DNA of 64,000 bases from Mycobacterium sp. NBC_00419 (GCF_036023875.1 NZ_CP107931.1:1116001-1180000), one strand, 5' to 3'. Numbered from the stretch's first letter, positions 1 through 9,589 are shown. The notes: a model not told the origin generated them from the sequence alone. Numbers and translations: made by a program.

Positions 1-738
1 GGCCACCATCATCGACAGGTCACCGCCGATGGCCAGGATGTTGGGGTTGATCGCCGGGGTGACGGGTGCGCCCTTCTCTTCGAAGTCCTTGTAGTAGGTG
101 TCCACCCGGTCCTTGAGCGGTCCCGGGCCGGTGTAGGCGAAACTCAGTGCCCCGATGGCCTTTTCAGCGGCCATGTTCACCGAGGACGGCCGAGTGCAGG
201 CCACCCACACCGGCGGGTGCGGCTTCTGCAGCGGATGCGGGATGACGTTGCGGGCCGGCATCTCGACGTGCTGGCCCTTGAACCCGGTGAACGGGTCCTC
301 GGTCATACAGCGGATCGAGACCTCCAGGGCCTCCTCCCACATCGTCCGCTTGTCGGCGGGGTCGATGTTGAACCCACCCAGCTCGGCCACCGATGAACCT
401 TCGCCGGTGCCAAACTCCACGCGCCCGTTGGACAGGTGGTCCAGCGTCGAGACCCGCTCGGCGATCCGCGCCGGGTGGTTGATCGGCGGCGGCAGGTGCA
501 TGACGCCGAAGCCCAGCCGGATGTTCTTGGTGCGCTGGCTGGCTGCGGCCAGGAACATCTCGGGGGCACTGGAGTGGCAGTACTCCTCGAGGAAGTGGTG
601 CTCGGTGAGCCACACCGTCGAGAAACCGGCCTTGTCGGCGGCCTCCACCTCGGTCAGGCCGTCCTGGAACAGCTGGTGCTCGTCGTCCTCCCCCCACGGC
701 CGCGGCAGCGGGAACTCGTAGAACAGCGAGATCTTCAT
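1..738 (-). CDS. LLM-class flavin-dependent oxidoreductase (3' end beyond window)
   Basis: Luciferase-like monooxygenase family, FMN- or F420-dependent. The reading frame is open from an ATG at 738 to the window edge (246 residues), so the C-terminus is missing. The N-terminus begins [20 protein letters not shown]; an early WLTEHHF segment and a GFGVMHLPPPINHPARIAERVSTLDHLSNGR-type stretch are typical of the TIM-barrel core. The start overlaps the stop of the upstream FAD gene by ATGA, making it the last visible gene of the mhpC-mhpA-mhpB operon. Relatives act as Baeyer-Villiger-like or ring-hydroxylating monooxygenases. The substrate is unknown; a role in ring oxidation is inferred from neighbours only. 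Confidence 0.85.
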   Translation of the reverse strand, partial: MKISLFYEFPLPRPWGEDDEHQLFQDGLTEVEAADKAGFSTVWLTEHHFLEEYCHSSAPEMFLAAASQRTKNIRLGFGVMHLPPPINHPARIAERVSTLDHLSNGRVEFGTGEGSSVAELGGFNIDPADKRTMWEEALEVSIRCMTEDPFTGFKGQHVEMPARNVIPHPLQKPHPPVWVACTRPSSVNMAAEKAIGALSFAYTGPGPLKDRVDTYYKDFEEKGAPVTPAINPNILAIGGDLSMMVA

Positions 739-2492
739 GAATTACCTCCAATGGAATGGGTTGAATCCTGTTGCTGGTCAGTGGAACTGTTCTGGTCGCC
801 GGCGAGGTGCCTGGCCGCGATGTAACCGAATGTCATGGCCGGCCCGATGGTGGCGCCGGCACCGGCATAGCTGCGGCCCATGACTGCGGCCGAGGTATTG
901 CCGACCGCGTAGAGGCCCTCGATCACGGTGTCGTCGGATCGCAGCACACGGGCGTGCTCGTCGGTGCGCAGACCTCCCGAGGTGCCCAGGTCGCCGAGGA
1001 TGATCTGGAAGGCCAGATACGGCGGCGTGGTCAGTGGGTACAGGTTCGGGTTGGGTAACGTCGGGTCGCCGTAGTAGTTGTCGTAGGCGCTGTCGCCGCG
1101 GTTGAAGTCATCGTCGTGGCCGGTGCGGGCCAGCTCGTTGAAACGCTCTGCTGTGCGCCGTAATTCACCGGGTGGCACACCGATCTGGGACGCGAGTTCA
1201 TCAAGGGTTGCCGCCGATCGCACGACCCCGGAGTCCAGCCATGCCTGCGGTACCGTGCGCCCGGTGGGCACGGGCGCACCGGGGACTTTGGGTAGCGGCA
1301 GGTGACCGGCGACGACGTAGCGACGGAACGACCGGGTGTCAGTGATCAGCCAGCACGGGATGTGGCGGACCCCGCTGCGCTGGCCGGCGATCATGGCGTG
1401 CGCGAAGTCCATGTAGGGGGCGGCCTCGTTGATGAACCTCTTTCCGGCGCCGTTGACGACGAACTGCGAGGGCATCATCCGTTCGTTGAGCATGAACTGC
1501 AGGCGGCCGTCGGGCCAGCAGATGGCCGGAAACCACCAGGCTTCGTCGAGCAGATCGGTGGAGGCACCGACCTTCTCCGCCGCGCGGATACCGTCGCCTG
1601 AGGCTGCGGGGTTGCCGAAGCTCCAGTCGTCGGTGAGTTCGGGCAGATGCTCGCGCCGCCAGGCCATGTCGTGGTCAAAGCCGCCCGCCGCGAGGATGAC
1701 TCCGCGGCGTGCCCCGATCCGCTGCGCGGTGCCGTCCCGTTCGACGACCGCGCCCACGACCGCGCCGTCGACGTCGGTGATCAGTTCGGTCATCGGCGCG
1801 TCCAGCCACAGCGGGATGTCCTGTTCGGTCATCGCCAGCCGCAGCCGCGCGGACAGCGACTGCCCGATGGCGGCGATCCGGTCGCCGAACGCGTGCGCAC
1901 GGAACTTGCGCCACAGCAGCTTGAGCAGGACGACCTTGCCGCGCCAGTTCTGGCGTACCTGGTAGAACAGCCGCAGATCCTTGGGGCCCAGCCAGATTCC
2001 CTTGGGCGCCAGCGCCAGCGGCTTGAGCAGGTTTTGCTCGTCATCGCCGAGGGCGCGCAGGTCGATCGGCGGGACGTTGATGGTGCTGCCGAGCTCCGAT
2101 CCGCCGGGCACCTCCGGGTAGTAGTCGGCGTATCCGGGCTTCCACACGAATTCGCACCAACTGCTGACGTTTTCGAGGAACTCCATCATCTGCGGCGCGT
2201 TGTCGACATAGGCGGCGATGCGCTCGTCGCTGACGAGGCCGTCGGTGATCTGGGCGAGGTAGCGCTTGACGTCCGCGGGGTCCGGGGCGTAGCCCTCACG
2301 TTTCTGCGACGGGGCGCCCGGCACCCAGATGCCGCCACCGGACAGTGCGGTGGAACCGCCGAAGTGGCCGGCCTTTTCGACGACCAGCGTGTCCAGGCCA
2401 GCGGCGTGGGCCGTCAGGGCCGCGGTCATCCCGCCACCGCCGGAACCCACGACGAGCACGTCGACGGTCATGTCGAACATCTCGAGGTTCAT
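735..2492 (-). CDS. FAD-binding dehydrogenase of the 3-ketosteroid delta1-dehydrogenase (KstD) type
   Basis: 585 residues. An N-terminal dinucleotide fold ([16 protein letters not shown], about residues 11-26) is followed by a [14 protein letters not shown] segment, a Rossmann return with LAAGGF, and the C-terminal [21 protein letters not shown] motif that marks KstD/fumarate-reductase-type flavoproteins. The family removes hydrogens alpha-beta to a ring ketone. It overlaps mhpB by ATGA and the LLM gene by ATGA, so it is translationally coupled to ring-cleavage genes. That suggests it desaturates or aromatises a cyclic ketone that MhpA/MhpB then process (inference). True steroid activity is not shown; other 3-oxo-cyclic acids are equally possible. 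Confidence 0.85.
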   Translation of the reverse strand: MNLEMFDMTVDVLVVGSGGGGMTAALTAHAAGLDTLVVEKAGHFGGSTALSGGGIWVPGAPSQKREGYAPDPADVKRYLAQITDGLVSDERIAAYVDNAPQMMEFLENVSSWCEFVWKPGYADYYPEVPGGSELGSTINVPPIDLRALGDDEQNLLKPLALAPKGIWLGPKDLRLFYQVRQNWRGKVVLLKLLWRKFRAHAFGDRIAAIGQSLSARLRLAMTEQDIPLWLDAPMTELITDVDGAVVGAVVERDGTAQRIGARRGVILAAGGFDHDMAWRREHLPELTDDWSFGNPAASGDGIRAAEKVGASTDLLDEAWWFPAICWPDGRLQFMLNERMMPSQFVVNGAGKRFINEAAPYMDFAHAMIAGQRSGVRHIPCWLITDTRSFRRYVVAGHLPLPKVPGAPVPTGRTVPQAWLDSGVVRSAATLDELASQIGVPPGELRRTAERFNELARTGHDDDFNRGDSAYDNYYGDPTLPNPNLYPLTTPPYLAFQIILGDLGTSGGLRTDEHARVLRSDDTVIEGLYAVGNTSAAVMGRSYAGAGATIGPAMTFGYIAARHLAGDQNSSTDQQQDSTHSIGGNS

Positions 2493-3439
2493 CGGACGGC
2501 TCCGGCCGGCAGCGCGGTGCGCACGGCGAACCCGGCGATCAGTTCGGGGGCGGCCCGATAGTAGTGGTCGACCGTCCGGTAGGGCCCTTGGGCGGCGAGC
2601 GCGGCGAACGCGGCCACCCAGGTCCGCACCTCGTGCGCGGAATTGCCTGCCTCACCGGCGATCCACGAGTTGGTCCATCCTTCGAGTTCGCCGAAGCGGC
2701 CGGTGTCCATCAGGTCCAGGAACGAACGGTCCCACTCGGGGTTGAGCGGCTGGCACCCACTCTCTCCGGCGGCGAACTCCCGGGCCGCGGCGGCGACCGC
2801 CTCCTGGCGGGCCCGACGCTGCTCGGGTGTCATGGGTGCGCCGTGGACGATCCGTTCCAGGGCTGCCGGCGGCGCGGTCGTCAGCGTCGGCACCGGCGGA
2901 TCGTGGGACAGCCCACCGGATCCCACCACAAGCACCCGCCGGTCCAACCCCGCCAGGAACGTTCCCACCGCCGTACCCAGGGCCGCAGCGCGGCGCAGCG
3001 GGCCCAGCGGCGTGGCCACGGAGTTGATGAAGATCGGGATCACCGGCACCGCGGTGGCATCGCCGAACAGCTTCTCCAGCGGCTGCACGGTGCCGTGGTC
3101 GGCGTCCATCCCCGTCGAAATAGCCACGTCGACACCCGCATCCAGCACGTGCTCGGCCAGTTCGGTGGCCAGTGCCACAGGGACGTCCAGCGGGCCGGCC
3201 TGGGTGCCGTAGTCACCGACACCGGCGGCGGCGGTGCCGATGCAGAACGGCGGCATCAACTTGTAGAAGAAGCCGTTGTAGTGGTCCGGCGAGAAGATGA
3301 CGACCAGTTCCGGGTCGTACTCGCGGACGAAGTTACGTGCGGTGCTCAGTGCGTTCTCCACGTCCTCAAGCAGTTCCGCTGACGGGCCGGGCACGTTCAG
3401 CAGCGGGCTGTGCGACATGCAGCAGAGGGCCAGTGCCAT
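2489..3439 (-). CDS. mhpB: 2,3-dihydroxyphenylpropionate 1,2-dioxygenase (class III extradiol)
   Basis: 316 residues, close to the 314 of the E. coli enzyme, and strongly similar along its length from memory of that protein. The opening [19 protein letters not shown], the [14 protein letters not shown] stretch ([18 protein letters not shown]), the [11 protein letters not shown] segment carrying the catalytic Asp-His, [13 protein letters not shown] and [12 protein letters not shown] are all in place. It cleaves catecholic propionates between C1 and C2 using Fe(II). The start is fixed by the family N-terminus, which leaves a 74-bp overlap with the 3' end of mhpA. The ring-cleavage product would pass to the MhpC-like hydrolase. 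MhpD/E/F genes are not seen in the window. Confidence 0.93.
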   Translation of the reverse strand: MALALCCMSHSPLLNVPGPSAELLEDVENALSTARNFVREYDPELVVIFSPDHYNGFFYKLMPPFCIGTAAAGVGDYGTQAGPLDVPVALATELAEHVLDAGVDVAISTGMDADHGTVQPLEKLFGDATAVPVIPIFINSVATPLGPLRRAAALGTAVGTFLAGLDRRVLVVGSGGLSHDPPVPTLTTAPPAALERIVHGAPMTPEQRRARQEAVAAAAREFAAGESGCQPLNPEWDRSFLDLMDTGRFGELEGWTNSWIAGEAGNSAHEVRTWVAAFAALAAQGPYRTVDHYYRAAPELIAGFAVRTALPAGAVR

Positions 3440-5072
3440 CGTTGCCTCCGGGGATCAGGGTCAGGGTGTCGAGAAGGGCTGCGCTCAACTCGGGTGCGCG
3501 CTGGGCGATGCAGGCGCCGGCGATGCAGCGGTCCGGACGCAGGAACATGACCGATTCCGCGCGGGCATCGAACCAGGACTTCAGCGCGCCAGTGCGATCG
3601 CCCACCACGAGGACGTCGGGATCGTCCTGGTCGGGCCACGACAGCTGGGTCAGCGGACGCAGCGCGACGAAGACCGCGCCGAGCGACTTCCAGGCCGCGA
3701 AGCAGTCCTCTCCCAGGATCTTTCGCGGGTTGTTGTTCCAGCACAGCACCGCGAACCACGGGCCGATCACGTCGTCGAGCAGCACGTCGCGCCGATCGCG
3801 GGTGTCCACCCGGGGCTGGATGAACAAGGTGCCGACCCCGGGCGAGGGCGGATCGTTGTGGACCACCGCCCCGTGGTCGTAGAACGGCATCGGCTTGAAC
3901 CGCATCTCGAGGATGTAGCGCTTGAGCGTCGGCACCAGCGAAGCCGCGCGGATCACGACGTCGCGCGCACCGGCGACGCGACGGTTGGTCGGCGAAATCA
4001 CCTTGCCCACCGTGGTGGACAGGTCGATCATCGCCCGGGCATGCTTGCGGCGCTCGACGTCGTAGGAATCCAGCAGGTCCTCGCGCGCTTGACCTTTGAC
4101 CACCGCGGCGAGTTTCCAGCCGAGGTTGCCGGCGTCGCGGATACCACTGTTGTAGCCCTGGCCCTGCCACACCGGCATCAAATGGGCGGCGTCCCCGGCG
4201 ATCAGCAGCCGTCCCTTGCGGAACGACCCGGCGATGCGGGAGTGATGGGTGTAGACCCGCCTGCGGATGATGTCGGCGCGGTCCGGATACGGGATCAGCG
4301 TGCCCAACATCCGGGCGACGAACGCCGGGTCCTCGGCCAGTTCGTCGGACTCGTCGGCATGGATCATGAACTCGAAACGCCGGATGCCATGCGCGATCGA
4401 GATCGACACGTACGGCCGGGCCGGGTCGGCCCCGACTTCACTGTTGGGATGGCCAAGTGGGTCGTTCGCGACATCGACCACCAGCCACCGGGTCGATGAC
4501 GTTGTGCCGTCGAACGACACGCCCATCAAACGCCTTGTCGCACTGCGCCCGCCGTCGCAACCCACGACGTAGCGGGCCCGGACCCGTCGCACCCCGGCAG
4601 CGGGCGTCAGGTCCACGGTGACGGCGTCGGCCGACTCGGTGATCGAGGTCATCGGATGGGCCCACGCCACCTCGACGTTGTCGAACCGCTCGAGGCCCCT
4701 GAGCAGTTCGGCATCGACAAGCGGCTGGACGAAGCCGTTGCGCTTGGGCCAGCCGAACCGCGCGTCGGGCGGAGCCATCTCGGCCAGCAGCCGTCGCCGG
4801 CCGTCGAAGAACCGCAGGATCTGGTTGGGCACGGTGTGCGGTAGCACCGCGTCGACCAGCCCGATCCCCTGGAACGTCCGCAGTGCCTCGTCGTCGAGAC
4901 CGACGCCGCGCGGGTAGTCGATCAGCGCGTCGCGCTCGTCGACGATCAGGGTCTGGACCCCTTGCAGACCAAGCGAATTCGCCAGGGTCAGCCCCACCGG
5001 TCCAGCCCCGACGATAACAACGTCGACGTCGTGCGCGGCTGCGCCGCCATTCGCAGATGCGGCCACCCTCAC
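3366..5072 (-). CDS. mhpA: 3-(3-hydroxyphenyl)propionate hydroxylase
   Basis: 568 residues; FAD-dependent class A aromatic hydroxylase. Visible motifs: [15 protein letters not shown] (about residues 18-32), the MhpA signature [19 protein letters not shown], the DG motif [13 protein letters not shown], and the GD motif [22 protein letters not shown]. It agrees with E. coli MhpA nearly end to end, including [15 protein letters not shown] and a [12 protein letters not shown] stretch near the C-terminus. It hydroxylates meta-hydroxyphenylpropionates to the catechol used by MhpB. The 3' end runs 74 bp into mhpB, an unusually long overlap, while the 5' end overlaps mhpC by ATGA. Natural substrate could be a larger propionate-bearing phenol. 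Confidence 0.93.
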   Translation of the reverse strand: MRVAASANGGAAAHDVDVVIVGAGPVGLTLANSLGLQGVQTLIVDERDALIDYPRGVGLDDEALRTFQGIGLVDAVLPHTVPNQILRFFDGRRRLLAEMAPPDARFGWPKRNGFVQPLVDAELLRGLERFDNVEVAWAHPMTSITESADAVTVDLTPAAGVRRVRARYVVGCDGGRSATRRLMGVSFDGTTSSTRWLVVDVANDPLGHPNSEVGADPARPYVSISIAHGIRRFEFMIHADESDELAEDPAFVARMLGTLIPYPDRADIIRRRVYTHHSRIAGSFRKGRLLIAGDAAHLMPVWQGQGYNSGIRDAGNLGWKLAAVVKGQAREDLLDSYDVERRKHARAMIDLSTTVGKVISPTNRRVAGARDVVIRAASLVPTLKRYILEMRFKPMPFYDHGAVVHNDPPSPGVGTLFIQPRVDTRDRRDVLLDDVIGPWFAVLCWNNNPRKILGEDCFAAWKSLGAVFVALRPLTQLSWPDQDDPDVLVVGDRTGALKSWFDARAESVMFLRPDRCIAGACIAQRAPELSAALLDTLTLIPGGNDGTGPLLHVAQPAAERARPVSGTA

Positions 5073-5932
5073 CGCCCCAGGAGGAAGTCGATGTGCAGAC
5101 GGTCGAACGTCTTGGGATCCTCGTACTGTGGCCAGTGACCGCAGCCCTGCATCACCTCGAACCGTGCGCCGGGGATCATCTCCGAGATCCGCCTGCCCTC
5201 GGTGACGTCGGCGGTGGGGTCGTCACTGGTCCACAGCACGAGGGTGGGCGCGGTGATGGCGCCGTAGTCCTGCGGGCGGATCAGGTTGCGCTGCCGGATC
5301 TCCGGATCCTGCAGCGCCATGATGTCGCGCATCGCGTCGACGAAGCCGGGCTGCCGGTAGACGCGCTGGCGGCTGGCCACGATGTCGTCGTAGCCCTTGG
5401 ACTTGTCGGCCATCAGCCACGTGATCCGGGCCTGCACCGTCTCCCAGCTCGGGTCTTCCGCAGCGGCCATCGACAAGGTGATGATCCGTTTCATCACCTC
5501 GGGGTCGGCCTGCGACCCGCCTGCGGTGTTGAGCACGAGCCGGTCCACCCGGTCGGGGTGATCGACGGCGAAGCGTGAGGCCACCCATCCGCCCAGGGAC
5601 TCCCCCGACACGTGTGCCCGCGGCGCATCGATGGCGTCGAGGAACGCCGCCAGGTGACCGACATAGTGGGCGATCTCCAGCGGGCGGCCCGGCTTGTCGG
5701 TGTAGCCGTGCCCCAACATGTCGATCGACCAGGTGGAGAAGTGCGCGGCGTGCGCCTCGAGGTTGCGCACGTAGGCCTCGGCGTGACCGCCGGATCCATG
5801 CAGCAGCACGAGTACGGGTTTGTCCTGGTCACCGGCATGCAGGTAGCGGGTGCGCACGCCGCCGACGTCCAGGTAGCCCTGCGAGAACGCGACGCCCTGC
5901 AGATCGCTCCAGACGCTCTCGAACTCCGACAC
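5069..5932 (-). CDS. mhpC: Alpha/beta hydrolase, MhpC-like meta-cleavage product hydrolase
   Basis: 287 residues, GTG start. Canonical alpha/beta-hydrolase fold: oxyanion [12 protein letters not shown] near residues 43-54, nucleophile elbow GESLGG with Ser112, acid in TSDDPT (Asp237/238) and GCGHWPQYE with His266. C-C bond hydrolases of meta-cleavage products (MhpC, HsaD, BphD) share this plan. It is the first gene of the mhpC-mhpA-mhpB-KstD-LLM operon and overlaps mhpA by ATGA. Acting on the MhpB product to release a short enoate plus an acid is inferred from the operon; the exact chain length accepted is open. Confidence 0.85.
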   Translation of the reverse strand: MSEFESVWSDLQGVAFSQGYLDVGGVRTRYLHAGDQDKPVLVLLHGSGGHAEAYVRNLEAHAAHFSTWSIDMLGHGYTDKPGRPLEIAHYVGHLAAFLDAIDAPRAHVSGESLGGWVASRFAVDHPDRVDRLVLNTAGGSQADPEVMKRIITLSMAAAEDPSWETVQARITWLMADKSKGYDDIVASRQRVYRQPGFVDAMRDIMALQDPEIRQRNLIRPQDYGAITAPTLVLWTSDDPTADVTEGRRISEMIPGARFEVMQGCGHWPQYEDPKTFDRLHIDFLLGR

Positions 5933-5953
5933 TGCGTTGCCCCTGTCTTCTGC

Positions 5954-5968
5954 GATAATGGCATTCTC
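5954..5968. promoter_or_regulatory. Candidate operator, GAGAAY-N3-ATTCTC family, mhp promoter
   Basis: GATAAT-GGC-ATTCTC, 11 of 12 half-site bases matching the palindrome found in other promoters of this window. It lies just upstream of the mhpC GTG start and faces the IclR gene. It suggests co-regulation of the mhp operon with the other catabolic operons, in addition to any IclR control. Confidence 0.55.
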
Positions 5969-5982
5969 GCTTTTTGTAAGCG
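5968..5982. promoter_or_regulatory. Inverted repeat between mhpC and the IclR gene
   Basis: Perfect palindrome CGCTT-N5-AAGCG in the divergent promoter region, followed by an AT-rich stretch. Its size and position suit an IclR-family operator. It is followed by GCGTTATGTG, which recurs with one change (GCGTTATATG) upstream of the second KstD-like gene at about 6893. Assignment to the neighbouring IclR protein is inference. Confidence 0.4.
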
Positions 5983-6103
5983 TTATGTGTAATTATTGAA
6001 CTACGGTGTGCTATAGATAAAGAGCATCACTCTCGCAGTGCCTCCTGTCAAGGAACTGCGGCAGTGTTCGGCTCGCCGTTGGCACGCCCGACACGGAGAC
6101 CGC

Positions 6104-6805
6104 ATGACACAGATGAAGATCGACCGGCCCGCAGGCGCTGCACCGGGGGCGCAGACACTGGCCCGCGGGCTCACCGCACTACAGCTGGTCGCCGGCGCCC
6201 GCGATGGCTTGACCATCCAGCAGGTCGCCGACGCCATCGGTGTGCACCGCACCATCGCCTACCGGCTGCTGAGCACGCTGGCGTCCTACCGGCTGGTCGC
6301 CAGGTCCGATGATGGTCGCTTTCGGGTCGCGGCAGGCCTGGCCGCGCTCGGCGCGACGTTCGACAACAACGTTCGCGAACTGAGTTTGCCGATCCTTCGC
6401 CAGCTCGCCGACGAACTCGGCAGCACCGTCTCGCTCCTGGTGGCCGAGGGTGATCAGCAGGTCGCGATCGCGGTGATCGTGCCGACCCACGTCTCCTATC
6501 AGCTGTCCTTCCACGAGGGCAGCCGTTACCCGCTCGATCGCGGCGCGGCCGGTGTCGCATTGCTCGCGGCCATGCCGCCCCAGCCCGGTGAACGCGGGCT
6601 GGTGACCGAGACCCGCGCGAAGGGGTGGGTGATCACCCACGGCGAGATCGAGCCCAACACCTACGGCCTGGCGGTGCCGGTCCACCGGCCGCCGACCTCG
6701 CCGCACGCCTGCATCAACCTCATCTCCCACCGCGAGGATGTGGTGCGCCGCGGCAGGGACGCCGTCGTCGACGCGGCGCAACGGCTGTCGGCAGTTCTCA
6801 GTTAA
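6104..6805 (+). CDS. IclR-family transcriptional regulator
   Basis: 233 residues from the ATG chosen because GGAG lies six bases upstream; an upstream in-frame GTG would add 22 residues without a ribosome site. N-terminal winged helix (LTIQQVADAIGVHRTIAYRLLSTLASYRLVAR, about residues 38-69) and a C-terminal effector-binding domain ending in AVPVHRPPTSPHACINLIS. IclR proteins such as E. coli MhpR activate or repress aromatic catabolism on binding a pathway acid. It is divergent from the mhp operon and precedes a second KstD-like gene on its own strand, so these are its likely targets. Confidence 0.85.
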   Translation: MTQMKIDRPAGAAPGAQTLARGLTALQLVAGARDGLTIQQVADAIGVHRTIAYRLLSTLASYRLVARSDDGRFRVAAGLAALGATFDNNVRELSLPILRQLADELGSTVSLLVAEGDQQVAIAVIVPTHVSYQLSFHEGSRYPLDRGAAGVALLAAMPPQPGERGLVTETRAKGWVITHGEIEPNTYGLAVPVHRPPTSPHACINLISHREDVVRRGRDAVVDAAQRLSAVLS

Positions 6806-6841
6806 GCACCCCGCTGAACTGCGCAGATGCCGTCGCCTCGC

Positions 6842-6870
6842 TTGACAGCCCGAGAATCGCGTCATTAGCG
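6842..6870 (+). promoter_or_regulatory. Candidate sigma-A promoter upstream of second KstD-like gene
   Basis: TTGACA at 6842, a 17-bp spacer and TTAGCG at 6865. A GAGAAT half-site of the window-wide operator falls inside the spacer but has no good partner. Downstream, GTGCGTTATATGCAC and ACAAC-GAAA-GTTGT are two further small inverted repeats in the untranslated leader. Confidence 0.4.
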
Positions 6871-6953
6871 TGTGATGAACGAACGATCTCGTGCGTTATA
6901 TGCACACAACGAAAGTTGTTGAGCTGCAACCGCACTGACGAATGGAGTCGACC

Positions 6954-8591
6954 ATGCCAGACGCGGACTCGCCGGGCTGGAATCACGAGGTCGACGTCGT
7001 CGTTCTCGGCTCGGGCGGCGCCGGACTGACCGCGGCGCTGACGGCCGCAGCAAACGGTGCCTCGGTCGCGGTCTACGAGAAGGCGCAGACGGTCGGCGGC
7101 ACCACCGCCGTCTCGGGCGGCATCGTGTGGACTCCGGCCCACCGCCGCTCCCCCGATGTCGACCTGCCCGTGCAGGACGCGCTGGACTATCTGCGCGCCC
7201 AGGCCCTGGGTGCGATGGATGAGGAATTGGTGGGAACGTTCGTGCGGACCGGCGCGCCGATGATCGACTTCGTCGAGGGGCACAGTGATGCCCGCTTCGA
7301 AATCGCCCCGGGCTACATGGATTACAAGCCTGAGCTGCCAGGCGGCAAGACCGTCGGCGGTCGCTCGCTGAGCCCGATGCCCTACGAGGTGACGCGCCTT
7401 GGCGAGTGGGCCGGGCGGATCACCACCTTTCCCGCCGACTGGAGCAATGTCGGCTTCGACGCCGAAACCCGGGCGCGGCTCAACGCCGACGTTGACGACC
7501 GCGGTGGCCAGGTCGTGGTCGCCGGCGGCGCGCTGATCGCCGGGCTACTCAAGGGTCTTCTGGATCGCGGCGTGGCCCCGGTCACCGGGGCCAGGGCAAC
7601 CGAGCTGATCGTCGACTCCGGGTCGGTCGTCGGTGTACGAATCGCTCTGTCGGACAAGATGATCAACGTGCGGGCTCGCCGTGGTGTCGTCCTGGCCACC
7701 GGCGGGTTCGAATGGGACGAGAGTCTTGTCGGCGCGTTCCTGCGCGGCCCGATGCGCGGTGCGGTCTCCCCACCGAACAACACCGGGGACGGGCTGCGAA
7801 TGGCGATGGCCCACGGCGCAGACCTGGCCAACATGGGTGAGGCGTGGTGGGTGCCGATCGTCCGCATCCCCGGTGACACGATCGAGGGCAAGCCGCGCAG
7901 CCGCAGTGTGCGCCTGGAACGCACCCGCCCGCGCAGCATCATCGTCAACCGGGCGGGCAAACGATTCGTCAACGAGGCGTGCGATTACAACTCGATGGCC
8001 GGCGCGTTCCACTACCTCGACCCGCGTGGCGGTTACGTCAACGACCCGGCCTGGATGGTGTTCGACTCGCTGCACCTCAAGCACTACGGGTTCCTCGGCG
8101 TCGAACCCGATGGCCCCGCCCCCGACTGGTTCAATCAGTCGGCCGATCTCGCCGAACTCGGCACCAAGACGGGAATCGACCCCGACGGGCTGGAGCAGAC
8201 GCTGCAGCGATGGAACGACAACGTCACACGAGAGATCGACCCCGACTTCGGCCGCGGCTCCAGTGCCTACGACGGCTACTGGGGTGACGCCTCGGCGACC
8301 ACCACAGCCGGAAAGACGTTGGGCCCCATCGATACTGCGCCGTACTACGCGGTGCCGATCTCGGTCGGCTCGATGGGCACCAAGGGTGGCCCGCGAACCG
8401 ACAAGGACGGTCGGGTCCTGCACGTCAGCGGTAAGCCGATTGCCGGCCTCTACGCGGCGGGCAACGCGATGGCAGGCGTCACCGGCCGCGCCTACGGCGG
8501 TGCCGGCGGAACCATCGGCCCCGGCATGGTGTTCGGTTACCGCGCCGGCTATTACGCCGCCACCGGCGAGTCCGTCGAACTTCCGAGTTGA
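6954..8591 (+). CDS. FAD-binding dehydrogenase of the KstD type (second copy)
   Basis: 545 residues from ATG 6954, which has GGAG six bases upstream; an ATG four codons earlier lacks a site. DVVVLGSGGAGLTAAL is the FAD-binding fold, GGTTAVSGGIVWTP the flavin segment, and the C-terminus carries YGGAGGTIGPGMVFGYRAGYYAA, the KstD-family signature. It is a divergent paralogue of the minus-strand KstD-like gene of the mhp operon; two such enzymes would allow two different desaturations or ring positions. It follows the IclR gene by 148 bp with its own promoter-like sequence. Its stop codon lies inside the left arm of a hairpin repeat. Confidence 0.85.
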   Translation: MPDADSPGWNHEVDVVVLGSGGAGLTAALTAAANGASVAVYEKAQTVGGTTAVSGGIVWTPAHRRSPDVDLPVQDALDYLRAQALGAMDEELVGTFVRTGAPMIDFVEGHSDARFEIAPGYMDYKPELPGGKTVGGRSLSPMPYEVTRLGEWAGRITTFPADWSNVGFDAETRARLNADVDDRGGQVVVAGGALIAGLLKGLLDRGVAPVTGARATELIVDSGSVVGVRIALSDKMINVRARRGVVLATGGFEWDESLVGAFLRGPMRGAVSPPNNTGDGLRMAMAHGADLANMGEAWWVPIVRIPGDTIEGKPRSRSVRLERTRPRSIIVNRAGKRFVNEACDYNSMAGAFHYLDPRGGYVNDPAWMVFDSLHLKHYGFLGVEPDGPAPDWFNQSADLAELGTKTGIDPDGLEQTLQRWNDNVTREIDPDFGRGSSAYDGYWGDASATTTAGKTLGPIDTAPYYAVPISVGSMGTKGGPRTDKDGRVLHVSGKPIAGLYAAGNAMAGVTGRAYGGAGGTIGPGMVFGYRAGYYAATGESVELPS

Positions 8592-8648
8592 CACCGCACT
8601 GAGAGCGGCTGTACCTCCGGAGCGTCGCCCTCAGTGCGGTCTCAACTC
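8585..8648. repeat. Long-loop hairpin repeat, family 1, copy 1
   Basis: Two 19-base arms, GAGTTGACACCGCACTGAG and its complement, pair with one mismatch around a 26-base loop containing CGGCTGTACCTCCGGAGC. The upstream TGA stop is inside the left arm. A second copy with a loop identical at 25 of 26 positions lies at 9529. The stem could terminate transcription, but terminators do not need a conserved loop. Confidence 0.85.
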
Positions 8649-8701
8649 GGCCTGTGGATGGCTGACGCCAGGGTTGCGCGGTCTTTGACAGGCTCCGCCC
8701 T

Positions 8702-9532
8702 ATGTCGCAGGTGTTCATCGGCAGTGAAGCGGTCGCGGTGGGGATGGTCAGTAAGTACGACTTACGGGCCCGCTATCGGCGCGTACTACCGGATGTGTAC
8801 ACGGCAAAGGGTGCGCCGCTGTCGCTGCACGAGCGGATAGTCGCCACGTGGCTGTGGTCGCGGCGCCAGGGCGTCATTTCTGGTATCGCAGCGTCGGCGC
8901 TACACGGCGCGAAATGGGTCGACGCCAACACCGTCATCGACGTGAACTGGCCAGGGCGCAAGGCGCCACCCGGGGTTAGGGTCCGCAACGACACCCTCCT
9001 CGACGGGGAGATCAAGTGTCGCAACGGCATTGCCGTCACCACCATCGCGCGAACCGCCTTTGACCTGACACGGCAAGGTCCAGCCGGTCAGGCCGTCGAG
9101 CGCCTTGACTCATTGGCTTGCGCCACTAACTTCACCGTCGGCGACGTTCTGGACGTCGCGAGAGCCCATCCGCACGTCAAGGGTCTGAGCAGGGTGCAAG
9201 GCCTGCTGCAGCAAGTCGATGCGGGCGCGCAGTCACCCCGCGAGACGTGGTTGCGACTCCTGCTGATCGACGCGGGCTTCCCCCGCCCGGAAACCCAGAT
9301 ATCGGTGCCCAGACCGGACGGCTACTCACACTATTTCCTCGACATGGGCTGGCGCGACGTCATGGTCGCCATCGAATACGACGGCGAGCACCATCGCCTC
9401 GATCGCAACACTTACCAAGACGACCTGATCCGATCGGAGTACATCGCGCACGTCGGCTGGCGCCGCATCAGGGTGATCGCCGGCCATCGGAGGGCCGACA
9501 TCGTGCGCCGAGTCCACCAAGCCTGGCCTTGA
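8702..9532 (+). CDS. AbiEi-type winged helix / DUF559 (Vsr-like nuclease fold) protein
   Basis: 276 residues. The N-terminal half has the pattern seen in AbiEi-family antitoxin-domain proteins (YRRVLPDVYTAKG, then GVISGIAASALHGAKWVD). The C-terminal part contains YFLDMGWRDVMVAIEYDGEHH with a later GWRRIRVI, the D...ExD core of the DUF559/Vsr-like PD-(D/E)xK fold. Such genes are usually orphan accessory genes in mycobacteria, possibly defence- or stress-related; no partner toxin is visible. It has no clear ribosome site. It is unrelated to the catabolic genes around it and sits exactly between two copies of a hairpin repeat, which suggests insertion as a unit. Confidence 0.75.
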   Translation: MSQVFIGSEAVAVGMVSKYDLRARYRRVLPDVYTAKGAPLSLHERIVATWLWSRRQGVISGIAASALHGAKWVDANTVIDVNWPGRKAPPGVRVRNDTLLDGEIKCRNGIAVTTIARTAFDLTRQGPAGQAVERLDSLACATNFTVGDVLDVARAHPHVKGLSRVQGLLQQVDAGAQSPRETWLRLLLIDAGFPRPETQISVPRPDGYSHYFLDMGWRDVMVAIEYDGEHHRLDRNTYQDDLIRSEYIAHVGWRRIRVIAGHRRADIVRRVHQAWP

Positions 9533-9589
9533 GATTGCACTGAGAGCGGCTGTACCTCCGGAGCTTCGCCCTCAGTGCGGTCTCAACTC
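9529..9589. repeat. Long-loop hairpin repeat, family 1, copy 2
   Basis: Same right arm as copy 1 (CTCAGTGCGGTCTCAACTC) and nearly the same loop (25 of 26), with three or four mismatches in the left arm, two of them G-T compatible. It overlaps the stop codons of both convergent genes (TGA at 9530-9532 on plus, 9583-9585 on minus), so it may act as a bidirectional terminator. Confidence 0.85.
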
